The position numbers and the translations under genes are program-made. DNA of 64,000 bases from Paenibacillus sp. FSL M7-0420 (GTDB taxonomy: Bacteria; Bacillota; Bacilli; Paenibacillales; Paenibacillaceae): positions 5,704,001 to 5,768,000 of the forward strand of contig NZ_JBBOCJ010000001.1 in the NCBI RefSeq assembly GCF_038002345.1, read 5' to 3'. This document shows positions 54,653 through 63,846 of this stretch, one piece after another (position 1 is the stretch's first letter; each line of letters opens with the position of its first letter). The notes under the pieces were generated by a model that made no database searches, had not been told where the DNA came from, and saw nothing but the letters and a program-made list of their open reading frames with translations.

Positions 54653-56086
54653 TTAATTAGCAGCTTCCGGTGAGACTGACAATTGCAGCGCTTTGCCGTT
54701 CTGAATGACCAGTACCTTGCCGTCGCTGATAATAGCCAGCTTGCTGCCGTCTGCCGATACCGCCACTTCCGATACATCTTCAGCTGTCCGGTACAGTTCA
54801 ACCGGAGCTGCACTGCCTGCAATAGAGTAGATTACCGTGCTGCCGTCCGCTGTAGCCCCGGAGACCACAAGGCCCGTGCTAATCCCTGTGGACCAGTTCA
54901 CCTCTGCACCGAGGGCAACATCTGTGCTTTTACCGTCTGCTGCAATCAGCTTCAGTGTGTTAGCGGCATTGCCGTCTGCATCTGCACTCAGGTAGGTCAC
55001 GCTGCCGTCTGCCAGAATCTCAGGATACAGCTTGTTGTCAGGCGTAGTAGTCAAGGCTGCCGGCTTAGCACCTTTGGTCGTAAGATCCAGCTTATAGAGC
55101 TGTTCTCCGGCCTTGCTGAAGTCTACGGTAAGTGAATCTTCTGTGCTGTCGGCATCATTCTTCGCGGTACCGGTGATGTTGACGATGTACACTGCACTTT
55201 TGCCGTCTGCCGATATGCGAAGCTCCGATTTGTTCTCCACTTTATCCTCAAGCAGAGCCTTGATCTCTCCGGTCTCTACTGAAATCTGTGCCAGCTTCTC
55301 CTGCTTGTCGCCCTGGACGAAATAGAGCGTCTTGCCGTCACTGGACCACACGATATCTGTCTTCACGCTGGTGTCCTTGCCGAGCGGACTGATTAAGCCG
55401 GTGGACAGGTTGATCAGCTTCAGCTGGCCGGTCTCATCGCTGAACGCGCCCCACTGCTGGTCGGCGGAGACTGCGAAATCCACCGCGCCTTGGCTAGAAG
55501 AGAACAGATCATAGTTGCCTGGAGTCTGGGTGAATTTATAGAGCAGGGTGGATTCAGCGTCGCTTCTGTTCGCAATCAGGCCGCCGTCAGCGCTCCAGTG
55601 AAGAGTATCGAATGAACCGGCGGGCCGGGCAAAGCTCAGAATCGTATGGGCATCGGCCACAAGCTCACCGCCAAGCGCCGTAACCAGCTTCGTCAGCTCC
55701 ACATACGTTTTGCTGTTACGTACAACCGGGGCCACTGTGAATTCCAGGGTTTCGCCATCCACCTGATAGCTTTTCACGCCAGGCTGGAGCTGTACACTAT
55801 GTAGACCTTTGCTGTCATTCAGCTGGATTCCGCTGCTGCCGTGCACAAATCCTGCTCCCAGCTCTGCGGCTACCTGGCTCAATGAATAGAGCTTGTATCC
55901 GCCGCTGTTAATGGTGCTGAGTGTAACCGGCGTACCGTTGATGCTCCAGGACATGCTGCCCTCTACGGCTGCTGTTTTCACAGCTGCGGCACTTACTTGG
56001 CTGCTTGTGGCCAGAACACTAACAGCTCCCCCTGTTACGAGAAGTGCAGAAGCCAGAGCCGCGCCGATCCATTTACTATTCTTCAA
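54653..56086 (-). CDS. Exported copper-amine-oxidase-N-like / beta-propeller protein
   Basis: 477 residues. Signal peptide to about 34, one copper-amine-oxidase-N-like module at about 40-150 (Y-V-E-L-T-K-L-V-T-A-L-G at its end), then a TolB/WD40-like propeller with repeated blades (S-A-D-G, S-S-D-G-K-T-L-Y-F-V). A TTG start lies 9 bases behind AAAAGGG. It ends 45 bases before pstS and may be cotranscribed, which hints at a wall or phosphate-linked role. Function unknown. Confidence 0.75.
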   Translation of the reverse strand: MKNSKWIGAALASALLVTGGAVSVLATSSQVSAAAVKTAAVEGSMSWSINGTPVTLSTINSGGYKLYSLSQVAAELGAGFVHGSSGIQLNDSKGLHSVQLQPGVKSYQVDGETLEFTVAPVVRNSKTYVELTKLVTALGGELVADAHTILSFARPAGSFDTLHWSADGGLIANRSDAESTLLYKFTQTPGNYDLFSSSQGAVDFAVSADQQWGAFSDETGQLKLINLSTGLISPLGKDTSVKTDIVWSSDGKTLYFVQGDKQEKLAQISVETGEIKALLEDKVENKSELRISADGKSAVYIVNITGTAKNDADSTEDSLTVDFSKAGEQLYKLDLTTKGAKPAALTTTPDNKLYPEILADGSVTYLSADADGNAANTLKLIAADGKSTDVALGAEVNWSTGISTGLVVSGATADGSTVIYSIAGSAAPVELYRTAEDVSEVAVSADGSKLAIISDGKVLVIQNGKALQLSVSPEAAN

Positions 56087-56257
56087 TTAGATTCACCCTT
56101 TTCCTATAGGTAACTGCTAATGTTATTTTCGTCTACGAGTGTCAATTCTGTTGCGCAGGAATGTTATGGAAATATTAACTGTAAAAATAATTACAAGCCC
56201 AAACCAAAGAAGACCCGCCCGGGAACCCTCCCGGACCGGCCTATTGTAAATCCTGTG

Positions 56258-56701
56258 TTAATTCACAATCCACGTCACGATAATCTCGTTCCCGCCGCGC
56301 TCTGATTCCGAGGGACTGCCAATAATAGAATACGAATAAGAGCCGTTCACTTTGCCGTTAATCAGCAGGTTATGGCTGTCGACAAGCTCTGTACCGAGTT
56401 CCAGCTCCTTCTCTCTTACATACTTCTGATATGTAGTTCCAAGAGCGGCCATGCTCTCCTTCGTCTGATAGATCAGCATGGAGGATTTCTTCCCCTCTGA
56501 CTGTTCACCTTGGGTAAAAGTAATACCTGCCCCTTCGGGAATCGGCAGATCCTCCGGCAAATATTGCCTTGCCTCCGTCTTCTCGTCTGCCAAGGTATGA
56601 AACCGTCCGCCACTGCCAGACTTGTCCGCACCGCCGCAGCCGCTAAGTCCAGCCGCAGCCAGCAGAGCTGCCAGAGGAAGGAGCAGCTTATGTCCTGCCA
56701 T
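56258..56701 (-). CDS. Small lipoprotein, unknown function
   Basis: 147 residues. Lipobox L-S-G-C (Cys22) followed by a Gly/Ser linker; a mixed alpha/beta domain with no recognised family. GGTGGAATT ribosome site. A GC-rich hairpin (CCGGGA/TCCCGG at about 56218-56234) follows on the minus strand and may terminate it. Confidence 0.75.
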   Translation of the reverse strand: MAGHKLLLPLAALLAAAGLSGCGGADKSGSGGRFHTLADEKTEARQYLPEDLPIPEGAGITFTQGEQSEGKKSSMLIYQTKESMAALGTTYQKYVREKELELGTELVDSHNLLINGKVNGSYSYSIIGSPSESERGGNEIIVTWIVN

Positions 56702-56836
56702 AATTCCACCGCCTTTAGTGAATTGGGTTTCAGGATGCCGGTAACCATAGGATGTCCCTTTTATTACCCGGATGAGGGGTGGGAGTAACGGATAATCCTT
56801 ACAATTTTATTTACTTTTGAGCAGGGAATCAGTAGT

Positions 56837-56862
56837 ATAATGAGTGAGCGCTCACTCATTAT
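56837..56862. promoter_or_regulatory. Perfect 26-bp palindrome, TetR operator over the -10 box
   Basis: The palindrome ATAATGAGTGAGC/GCTCACTCATTAT is uninterrupted and centred at 56849/56850. A TATAAT at 56836-56841 overlaps its left edge, so a bound repressor would block transcription of the exporter operon that starts at 56886. The TGAGTGAGCGCTCACTCA core is of TetR-operator type; the TetR gene is the third gene of this operon. Confidence 0.8.
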
Positions 56863-56885
56863 TATGGCGGATGGAGGAGATTGGT

Positions 56886-57617
56886 ATGGATGAGGGGAAG
56901 CCTGTCATTGCGGTTACTCATGTGAACCGGGCTTTTGGTAATAAAACGGTGTTGAAGGATATTACGCTTCAGGTGAATCAGGCAGAGACCTTCGGGATTC
57001 TGGGGCCATCCGGCTCCGGCAAAACCACGCTGGTCAAGCTGCTTACAGGTATAGACGAGGTAACCTCCGGTGAGGTCACCGTGCTGGGGGTGCGGATGCC
57101 GAAGCTTGCCATGCTCCAGCAAATCGGATATATGGCCCAGTCGGATGCCTTGTATAACGAGCTTAGCGCCAAGGAGAATCTGGAGTTCTTCGCCGCGCTC
57201 TATGGACTGAAGGGAGGCGACCGCACGCGGCGGATCGGGGATGTGATGGAACTGGTGAACCTGCAGGAGCATCTGCGGAGGCGGGTGGACCAATATTCCG
57301 GCGGCATGAAGCGCCGGCTGTCCCTGGCGATTGCCCTGCTGCACGAGCCGCCGCTGCTGCTGCTGGATGAACCGACCGTCGGCATCGATCCGGTGCTGCG
57401 CCAGTCCATCTGGAAGGAGCTGAAGGCGCTGAACCGCAAGGGAACAACGATTGTGCTGACTACGCATGTGATGGATGAGGCGGAGAAATGTGACCGGCTG
57501 GCGATGATCCGGGACGGCGTGCTGCTGGCGGCTGATACTCCGGCCGGACTGCTTGAGGCTACCGGCACCGCCAGCATTGAAGAAGCCTTCCTCTGCTATG
57601 GAGGTGTACGCCGATGA
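56886..57617 (+). CDS. ABC transporter ATP-binding protein, drug-export type
   Basis: 243 residues. Walker A G-P-S-G-S-G-K-T-T, signature Y-S-G-G-M-K-R-R, Walker B L-L-L-L-D-E-P. Closest in type to ABC-2 exporters (YhaQ/DrrA-like). ATG at 56886 lies behind GGAGGAG. Overlaps the permease gene by 4 bases. Confidence 0.93.
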   Translation: MDEGKPVIAVTHVNRAFGNKTVLKDITLQVNQAETFGILGPSGSGKTTLVKLLTGIDEVTSGEVTVLGVRMPKLAMLQQIGYMAQSDALYNELSAKENLEFFAALYGLKGGDRTRRIGDVMELVNLQEHLRRRVDQYSGGMKRRLSLAIALLHEPPLLLLDEPTVGIDPVLRQSIWKELKALNRKGTTIVLTTHVMDEAEKCDRLAMIRDGVLLAADTPAGLLEATGTASIEEAFLCYGGVRR

Positions 57618-58651
57618 GAATCCGGGCCATTACACTGAGAATTCTGCAGCAGTTCATTCATGACCGGAGAACCATGGCGCTCATGTTCATCGCTCCCCTG
57701 CTGGTGCTTAGCCTGATGAGCCTGGTATTCGGCAGCGATGCCTATGAGCCTAGGATCGGCGTCTCGGGAGGTGCAGCAGGGTTCAGTTCAGCGCTGGAAG
57801 CCCAGCAGGCTGAGGTTACTAGCTATACGGATGAAGTATCCGGGCATGCCGCCCTGAAAGCGGGAGACATCGATGCTCTCCTTACAATGAAGGGAGACGC
57901 TCCTGCTGTTGTCCTTGAAGGCAGCAATCCGGCGGCTAACCGTGCTGTGATCATGGCGCTCCAGGAAGCTGCCCAGAGCCTCCGGCCGCCAGCTCCGGGC
58001 GGCGGACAGCTCCAGCCGCAGATCAGCTACCTCTACGGCGCGGAGGATATGAAGACGATCGACCGCTTCGGCCCGATTATGATCGGAGTGTTCGTCTTCT
58101 TTTTTGTCTTCCTGATTGCCGGTGTCTCCTTCCTGCGGGAACGGACCACGGGCACGCTGGAACGTCTGCTCTCCACCCCGCTTAAGCGATGGGAGATCGT
58201 GACCGGGTATGTCTGCGGCTTCGGCATCTTCACCGTCTTCCAGGCTCTGCTGATCTCCTGGTTCTCGATCCAGGTGCTGGGAATTATGATGACAGGCAGC
58301 TTCGGCTACGTGCTGCTGATGACGCTGCTGCTGTCGATGTCGGCGCTGACGCTCGGCACCTTGCTCTCGGCGTTCGCCGCCAATGAGCTGCAGATGATCC
58401 AGTTCATCCCCCTGGTCATTGTGCCGCAGATCTTCCTCAGCGGATTATTTCCGCTGGATACCCTGCCGCTCTGGCTCCAGCGCATTGGACTCGCCACCCC
58501 CATCTATTACGGCGCTCAGGCGCTGATGGACATAATGGTACGCGGCAGAGGCTGGAGTAATATCGCAGGGGATGTGTTCATGCTGATCGGCTTCTCCCTG
58601 CTGTTCATGCTGCTGAATGTACTGGCTCTGCGCAAGCACCGCAGAATGTAA
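57614..58651 (+). CDS. ABC-2 type transporter permease
   Basis: 345 residues: one N-terminal helix, a large outer loop, and five helices in the C-terminal half, including L-R-E-R-T-T-G-T-L-E-R-L-L typical of ABC-2 permeases. With the ATPase it would export a drug, lipid or peptide. Confidence 0.92.
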   Translation: MRIRAITLRILQQFIHDRRTMALMFIAPLLVLSLMSLVFGSDAYEPRIGVSGGAAGFSSALEAQQAEVTSYTDEVSGHAALKAGDIDALLTMKGDAPAVVLEGSNPAANRAVIMALQEAAQSLRPPAPGGGQLQPQISYLYGAEDMKTIDRFGPIMIGVFVFFFVFLIAGVSFLRERTTGTLERLLSTPLKRWEIVTGYVCGFGIFTVFQALLISWFSIQVLGIMMTGSFGYVLLMTLLLSMSALTLGTLLSAFAANELQMIQFIPLVIVPQIFLSGLFPLDTLPLWLQRIGLATPIYYGAQALMDIMVRGRGWSNIAGDVFMLIGFSLLFMLLNVLALRKHRRM

Positions 58652-58708
58652 AGGGTGAACAGGCTATGGTACACTAGGAGGAACTGCAAGAGTCTGGAGG
58701 TTCTATTG

Positions 58709-59395
58709 ATGGAGAAAAACCCTGCTGCCGATCAGGGGCAGCTGGAGCAAGACCAGTGGATTCAGGAGCTGCTGGACCTCAGCGAGAAGGAGCAGGTCAC
58801 GCCCAAGCAGCTGTCGATTCTGCGGGCGGCGATTGATGTTTTTGCAGAGAAGGGATTCTCGGCGGCCGCCACCAGTGAGATTGCCCAGAAGGCCGGCGTG
58901 GCCGAAGGCACGATCTTCCGTTATTACCGGACCAAAAAAGATCTGCTGCTCGCCATCGTTGTGCCCACTATGAGCCGGATGATCGCCCCGTTCGTGCTGC
59001 GCAACTTCAGCGGTGTGCTGGATGTGCCGTTCGAGAGCTACGAAGCCTTCCTTAAGGCCTTCATGGTGAACCGGCTGGAGTTCGTCCGCAGGAATCTGAA
59101 AATCGTCAAAATTCTCATTCAGGAGATCCCCTTCCAGCCTGCGCTGAAGGAGCAGCTGACCGAGAATATCTTCGAGCAGGTTCTGGCGCGTGTCACTGCA
59201 ATTACCGAGCATTTCAAGGCGCAAGGTGAAGTGATTGATGCGCCCACTCCTGCGATTATCCGCTTCACGATCTCCGCAATTGCCGGCTACCTGCTGACCC
59301 GGCTGCTGCTGATGCCGGAGCAGGACTGGGACGATGAGGCAGAGATTGAACAGACCGTAAGCTTCATTCTGCACGGGATCGGCGGGAATGGATAA
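58709..59395 (+). CDS. TetR-family repressor of the exporter operon
   Basis: 228 residues. A ~35-residue acidic lead, then the TetR helix-turn-helix (T-S-E-I-A-Q-K-A-G-V-A-E-G-T-I-F-R-Y-Y) near 60-80 and a helical ligand domain. ATG at 58709 is 8 bases behind GGAGG. Third gene of the operon, so it probably represses its own transcription at the 26-bp palindrome and lets go when the exported compound binds. Confidence 0.92.
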   Translation: MEKNPAADQGQLEQDQWIQELLDLSEKEQVTPKQLSILRAAIDVFAEKGFSAAATSEIAQKAGVAEGTIFRYYRTKKDLLLAIVVPTMSRMIAPFVLRNFSGVLDVPFESYEAFLKAFMVNRLEFVRRNLKIVKILIQEIPFQPALKEQLTENIFEQVLARVTAITEHFKAQGEVIDAPTPAIIRFTISAIAGYLLTRLLLMPEQDWDDEAEIEQTVSFILHGIGGNG

Positions 59396-59461
59396 TCTTT
59401 AAGTACGATATCCCCCGTGGGGGTGGCTTAGATAGAAGCAATAAAAGGAAGTGAGTATACG

Positions 59462-62400
59462 GTGGGTTATCAGGTGCCGGAACGGGTAATCAAGCTGCTG
59501 TGCGGCAATGCCGCTTTTGACCAGGGAGCGGCTTATTATCATGCCCATAAGGTGGATCTTGTCTATACGGAGCATAACGAGGAAGACGAATATTCCAAAT
59601 ACCGCGCTGAGGTTCATGGCTTGGAGAGCTATGAGATAGCGCTAATTATCGACAGCGACGGGGATGTGCAGGGGGAATGCACCTGCCCTGCTTATGTTCA
59701 CGGCGGCCCCTTCTGCAAGCATATTGCAGCGGCGCTGGTGGCGGTCCTCTACCGCAGCCGGGCGGCCGGAGCTGAACAGGCTGAGGATATGCAGGCAGAT
59801 GCGGGGGAGGCTTATCCCGCAAAGGCTGGCAGTCCGCCGCTGGCGCAAGGCCGCTCCGGCCCCTCGGGGGCAGAGCACAGGGAGCGCAGCGGAGACCGGC
59901 AGCTGGTGAGCAGCATGCTCGGAATATTCACCGGCGGGCGGCAGCTGCCAAGCGGTGCAGGCACGTATATCGACCTGCGGACACCGCTCCAGGTCGAGTT
60001 CATCTGCCGGCCCTTCAACATTGGCTACAGCAGCACGATGCTTGGAATCGAAGTGAAGCTGGGTCCTAAGCGCCTCTATATCGCGCAGAAGATCAGACCT
60101 TTTCTGGAGCAGGTTCACCGGGGTGAGCCTTTTCAATTCACAGCGCACTTCAGCTATGATCCCGCCCTGCACAGCTTCTCCAAGGAAGATAATGAGGTCC
60201 TGCTGAAGCTGATTGAGATCATGCAGAATGAGAAGGTCTACAACAGACTCAACGATCCGTATGCCACCCGCTCCAACACTCTGGGGAATGACCGGCTGCT
60301 GCCGGTGGCCCCTTTTTTCTGGGAGAGTCTGTACCCCCTGCTAGAAGCAGCACCTGCCGTACGCCTTCAGCATGGACAGCTTCTGCTGGACCGCTTGTCC
60401 CTCTCGGAGGAGCCGCTGCCGCTCAGCTTCCAATTCGATCAAGCACAGGAGGAAGGCTACCGGCTGGACGTCCGGGGGCTTGAGCAGCTTACGATTCTGG
60501 AGAGCTACGGGCTGGTCTTGACCGAAGGCAGGCTGCTGAAGCTCCCGGCACAGGAATGCGGGCGTCTCTCCGAGCTGAAGCGGATGCTCAGCGGCAGCCG
60601 GCGGGATAGCCTGGCGATTGCACCTGAGCAGATGGAGCCCTTCATGGAGACGGTCATTCCCGGACTGAAGAAGCTTGGCCGGGTAAGCATTGCCGACGCC
60701 ATCGCGGACCGGATCGTCCAGACCCGGCTACACGCCAGACTCTACCTGGACCGGGTGCGGGACCGGCTGCTGGCCGGGCTGGAATTTCAGTACGGCGGGA
60801 TCGTCATCAACCCGCTGGAGGAGAAGGCGCATGAGCGGAGCAGCGAGGTCATACTGATGCGGGACGGGGAAGCGGAACGGCGGATTCTGGACCTGATGGC
60901 GCATGAGTCCTTCTCTCGGACCGAGAGCGGATATATCATGCGTGACGAGGACGGGGAATTCGACTTCCTGCACCATACCATCCCGCTCTTGGAACCGCTG
61001 CTTCAGGTCTATGCGACGACTGCGGTCAAGGAGCGGGTGCTTACGGAGCATGCAGCGCCCAAGGTCAGCCTGAGCTGGAACGAGAAGACCGACTGGCTGG
61101 ACTTCAAGTTCGCCATGGAGGGCATCACGGAGAAGGACATTACCGAGGTCCTGAAATCTCTCCAGGAAAAGCGTAAATATCACCGGCTCAAGGACGGAGC
61201 CCTGCTCCCGCTGGATACCGCAGAGTTCCAGGAGATTATCGCGCTGATGAACGAGCTGGGCGTCCGCAGCGTGGATATCCGAAGTACCGAGTTCTCCCTG
61301 CCGCTGGTCCGCGCCCTCCATCTCCATGGGGGCACCGTTCAGGGGCAGACCATCCAGACCGGACGCTCCTTCCGGCGGCTGCTGGCCAACATGGCGAGTC
61401 CCGAGAATCTGGACTTCCCGGTGCCGGAGAGTCTGGCTCCCGTGCTGCGGGATTATCAGCAATACGGCTTCCAGTGGATGAGGACGCTGGCCCATTACCG
61501 CTTCGGCGGGATTCTGGCGGACGATATGGGCCTTGGCAAAACACTGCAGAGCATTGCCTTCCTGCTCTCGATGCGGGAAGACATCCGGCAGAGCGGCGTG
61601 CCTGCGCTTATTGTGGCGCCGGCCTCCCTGCTCTATAACTGGCTTAACGAGCTGAAGCGCTTTGCCCCGGAGCTTCAGGCGGTCATTGCCGACGGCACCG
61701 CCGGTGAACGCAGCCGGGCCCTGCGGAACACGGCCGGTCATGATGTCATCATCACCTCGTACCCGCTGCTGCGCAGAGATGTGGATGAGTATGCCAAGCG
61801 GTCGTTCCATACGCTCATTCTGGATGAAGCGCAGATGATTAAGAATCATGAGACTATGGCTTCGCAGGCGGTCAGATTGCTCCAGGCCCGCTACCGGTTT
61901 GCGCTGACCGGAACACCGGTGGAGAATGCGCTTGAGGATCTGTGGTCGATCTTCAGCGTCGTTTTCCCCGGCCTGTTCCCCGGGAAGAAGGCCTTCCATG
62001 ACCTTCCCCGGGAGACGGTCGCCAGGCGCGCCCGCCCCTTCCTGCTGCGCCGCCTGAAGAGCGATGTGCTGAAGGAGCTGCCGGACAAAATCGAGTCCCT
62101 CCAGGCCTCCGAGCTGCTGCCGGAGCAGAAAAGGCTCTATGTCGCCTACCTGGCCAGATTGCGCAAAGAAGCGCTTAAGCATCTGGACAGCGACAGCTTC
62201 GGGAACGGCCGACTCAAGGTGCTGGCCGGACTGACCCGGCTGCGCCAGCTGTGCTGTCATCCCGCCCTGTTCGTGGACGGGTACACAGGCGGCTCCGGCA
62301 AATTCGAGCAGCTCCTCGAGATTATCGACGAATGCCGCAGCTCCGGCAAGCGGATGCTGATCTTCTCGCAGTTCACGCAAATGCTAGGCATGATCAGTCG

Positions 62401-62806
62401 TGAACTGGCTCTGCTCGGGATTCCGCATTTTTATCTCGACGGACAGACCCCGGCCTCCCAGCGGGTTGAGCTGTGCAGCCGCTTCAATGAAGGCGAGCGC
62501 GACCTGTTCCTGATCTCGCTGAAGGCGGGCGGCACCGGCCTCAACCTGACCGGGGCCGATACGGTCATTCTCTATGACCTGTGGTGGAACCCTGCTGTCG
62601 AACAGCAGGCCGCCGACCGTGCCCACCGGATCGGGCAGAAAAAGATCGTCCAGGTCATCCGCCTGGTAGCCCAGGGTACGGTGGAGGATAAAATGTACGA
62701 GCTGCAGCAAAAAAAGAAAAACCTGATTGACGAGGTGATCCAGCCGGGGCAGGAGGCGTTGTCGAGCCTCAGCGAGCAGGATATACGTGAAATCCTCTCG
62801 ATCTGA
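59462..62806 (+). CDS. SWIM/SNF2-family ATPase (Rad54/HepA-like)
   Basis: 1114 residues. A SWIM zinc finger with Cys73, Cys75, Cys85, His87; a middle SNF2-associated region; and the two RecA-like lobes, with D-D-M-G-L-G-K-T near 687-694, D-E-A-Q near 786 and the C-terminal motif V with G-G-T-G-L-N-L-T. Bacterial SNF2 proteins move along double-stranded DNA or strip proteins from it; the specific role is unknown. GTG start behind AAGGAAGTGA. Confidence 0.92.
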   Translation: MGYQVPERVIKLLCGNAAFDQGAAYYHAHKVDLVYTEHNEEDEYSKYRAEVHGLESYEIALIIDSDGDVQGECTCPAYVHGGPFCKHIAAALVAVLYRSRAAGAEQAEDMQADAGEAYPAKAGSPPLAQGRSGPSGAEHRERSGDRQLVSSMLGIFTGGRQLPSGAGTYIDLRTPLQVEFICRPFNIGYSSTMLGIEVKLGPKRLYIAQKIRPFLEQVHRGEPFQFTAHFSYDPALHSFSKEDNEVLLKLIEIMQNEKVYNRLNDPYATRSNTLGNDRLLPVAPFFWESLYPLLEAAPAVRLQHGQLLLDRLSLSEEPLPLSFQFDQAQEEGYRLDVRGLEQLTILESYGLVLTEGRLLKLPAQECGRLSELKRMLSGSRRDSLAIAPEQMEPFMETVIPGLKKLGRVSIADAIADRIVQTRLHARLYLDRVRDRLLAGLEFQYGGIVINPLEEKAHERSSEVILMRDGEAERRILDLMAHESFSRTESGYIMRDEDGEFDFLHHTIPLLEPLLQVYATTAVKERVLTEHAAPKVSLSWNEKTDWLDFKFAMEGITEKDITEVLKSLQEKRKYHRLKDGALLPLDTAEFQEIIALMNELGVRSVDIRSTEFSLPLVRALHLHGGTVQGQTIQTGRSFRRLLANMASPENLDFPVPESLAPVLRDYQQYGFQWMRTLAHYRFGGILADDMGLGKTLQSIAFLLSMREDIRQSGVPALIVAPASLLYNWLNELKRFAPELQAVIADGTAGERSRALRNTAGHDVIITSYPLLRRDVDEYAKRSFHTLILDEAQMIKNHETMASQAVRLLQARYRFALTGTPVENALEDLWSIFSVVFPGLFPGKKAFHDLPRETVARRARPFLLRRLKSDVLKELPDKIESLQASELLPEQKRLYVAYLARLRKEALKHLDSDSFGNGRLKVLAGLTRLRQLCCHPALFVDGYTGGSGKFEQLLEIIDECRSSGKRMLIFSQFTQMLGMISRELALLGIPHFYLDGQTPASQRVELCSRFNEGERDLFLISLKAGGTGLNLTGADTVILYDLWWNPAVEQQAADRAHRIGQKKIVQVIRLVAQGTVEDKMYELQQKKKNLIDEVIQPGQEALSSLSEQDIREILSI

Positions 62807-63276
62807 GGCATCTGCGAGTTGTTACCAGACCCGGCCTGGGAGATTTTCTGCTGTTCTGCTGCATTTTGTACACTAGAATAAGGCCATATCGGCTGAGAAA
62901 TCCGATCTGTTGCACTTTGTACACTAGATTTTTACGTATCTGCTGTTTCCGAGCAGAAATTCAAAAATCAAATGTATGAAATGCAGTAGAATGGTTTTTT
63001 GCGTCCAAAAGTACAGTTTCTATTGCACAGAATACAATTACCAGCAAAATGCGTGCTTTGAAGACGGGACAAGAACCTGAAGCGAAACCCGGTTTGGATG
63101 CATCCGGCAAGTCCGGTATACAGTAGGGAAGGCATTGGATGCCTGCCGAGGCTTGCGATCTGGTATAGTCCGCTCTGCTCTATTCACAATATAAACAGGG
63201 ACCTTCTGAGCGAGCAGCTCTGCAAGGTCCCTGTTTCATTTTACAACCGGGAAGTCCGGATCATTACCCTACCACT
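62807..63276. other. Gene-free gap with short dispersed repeats and hairpins
   Basis: No gene seen. A ~20-base motif (TGCAYTTTGTACACTAGA) occurs twice, at about 62860 and 62910, each flanked by small hairpins (ATCGG/CCGAT; TCTGCT/AGCAGA). It looks like a non-coding interspersed repeat. Confidence 0.5.
63193..63236. terminator. Bidirectional terminator hairpin
   Basis: Perfect 13-bp stem AAACAGGGACCTT/AAGGTCCCTGTTT with a small GAGC/CTC loop hairpin. It sits between the convergent SNF2 gene and the gene at 63277-63654. Confidence 0.7.
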
Positions 63277-63654
63277 CTATAAGTCTGAGCTTAATACCTC
63301 TGAGCTTAATTTCTCATGCGTCACCACACGGTGTGCATTCACCAGCTGGCCGGTTGATGTCTTGCCCCACACGGATATTCCGATCTCATCCACGTCGTCT
63401 GGTTCATCGGTTAAGAACACAAATTCATAGGCATTCAGATCGGCAAAATAATCCCGAGTTACCACTTGATTCGGAGCAAGCGCAATCACCTCACTGACAT
63501 ACAGCGTTCTTGTGTTGCTCAGCACATACCCCTGAATACTGACGGTTGAGCTGCCTGAGGCACTGTTCTTGACAATTCTTACCGTCACCGTCTGCGTAGG
63601 TCTGACTCCCGAAACGGCATTGTTCTCTATCGGTCCTGTTGACAAAATCGCCAT
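63277..63654 (-). CDS. Small conserved-looking hypothetical protein
   Basis: 125 residues, soluble, beta-rich: S-G-V-R-P-T-Q-T-V-T-V-R-I near the start, then Y-V-S-E-V-I-A-L-A-P-N-Q-V and F-V-F-L-T-D-E-P-D-D-V. Small proteins of this kind occur in Bacillus and Paenibacillus, possibly spore-surface related, but I cannot name the family. GGGAGG ribosome site. Own terminator at 63193-63236. Confidence 0.7.
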   Translation of the reverse strand: MAILSTGPIENNAVSGVRPTQTVTVRIVKNSASGSSTVSIQGYVLSNTRTLYVSEVIALAPNQVVTRDYFADLNAYEFVFLTDEPDDVDEIGISVWGKTSTGQLVNAHRVVTHEKLSSEVLSSDL

Positions 63655-63846
63655 CCTGTCTCGTCCTCCCTTGAAGTTCTAGTGTCAAAGTACGATATAT
63701 TCATATTCGGACTTTTCTATAACGGTGTGGACACAGGCCTGAGCCTATTCACCAATGACCGCAGGCACGCATATCCTTGAATAAGGAAAGACCGCCCATG
63801 GGCTGCGCTTTCTTCATACGAACGCCGAACGGAAGAAGGGAGTCCC

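Noticed and set aside
56165..56195. Pho box upstream of the gene before pstS
   Set aside because: A TTTACA and a TAACA lie on the minus strand, but the repeat spacing does not fit the PhoP consensus.
60728..62380. 550-codon open frame on the minus strand inside the SNF2 gene
   Set aside because: Antisense shadow of a GC-rich conserved gene; no ribosome site, no recognisable motif, and the plus-strand protein has intact family motifs throughout.
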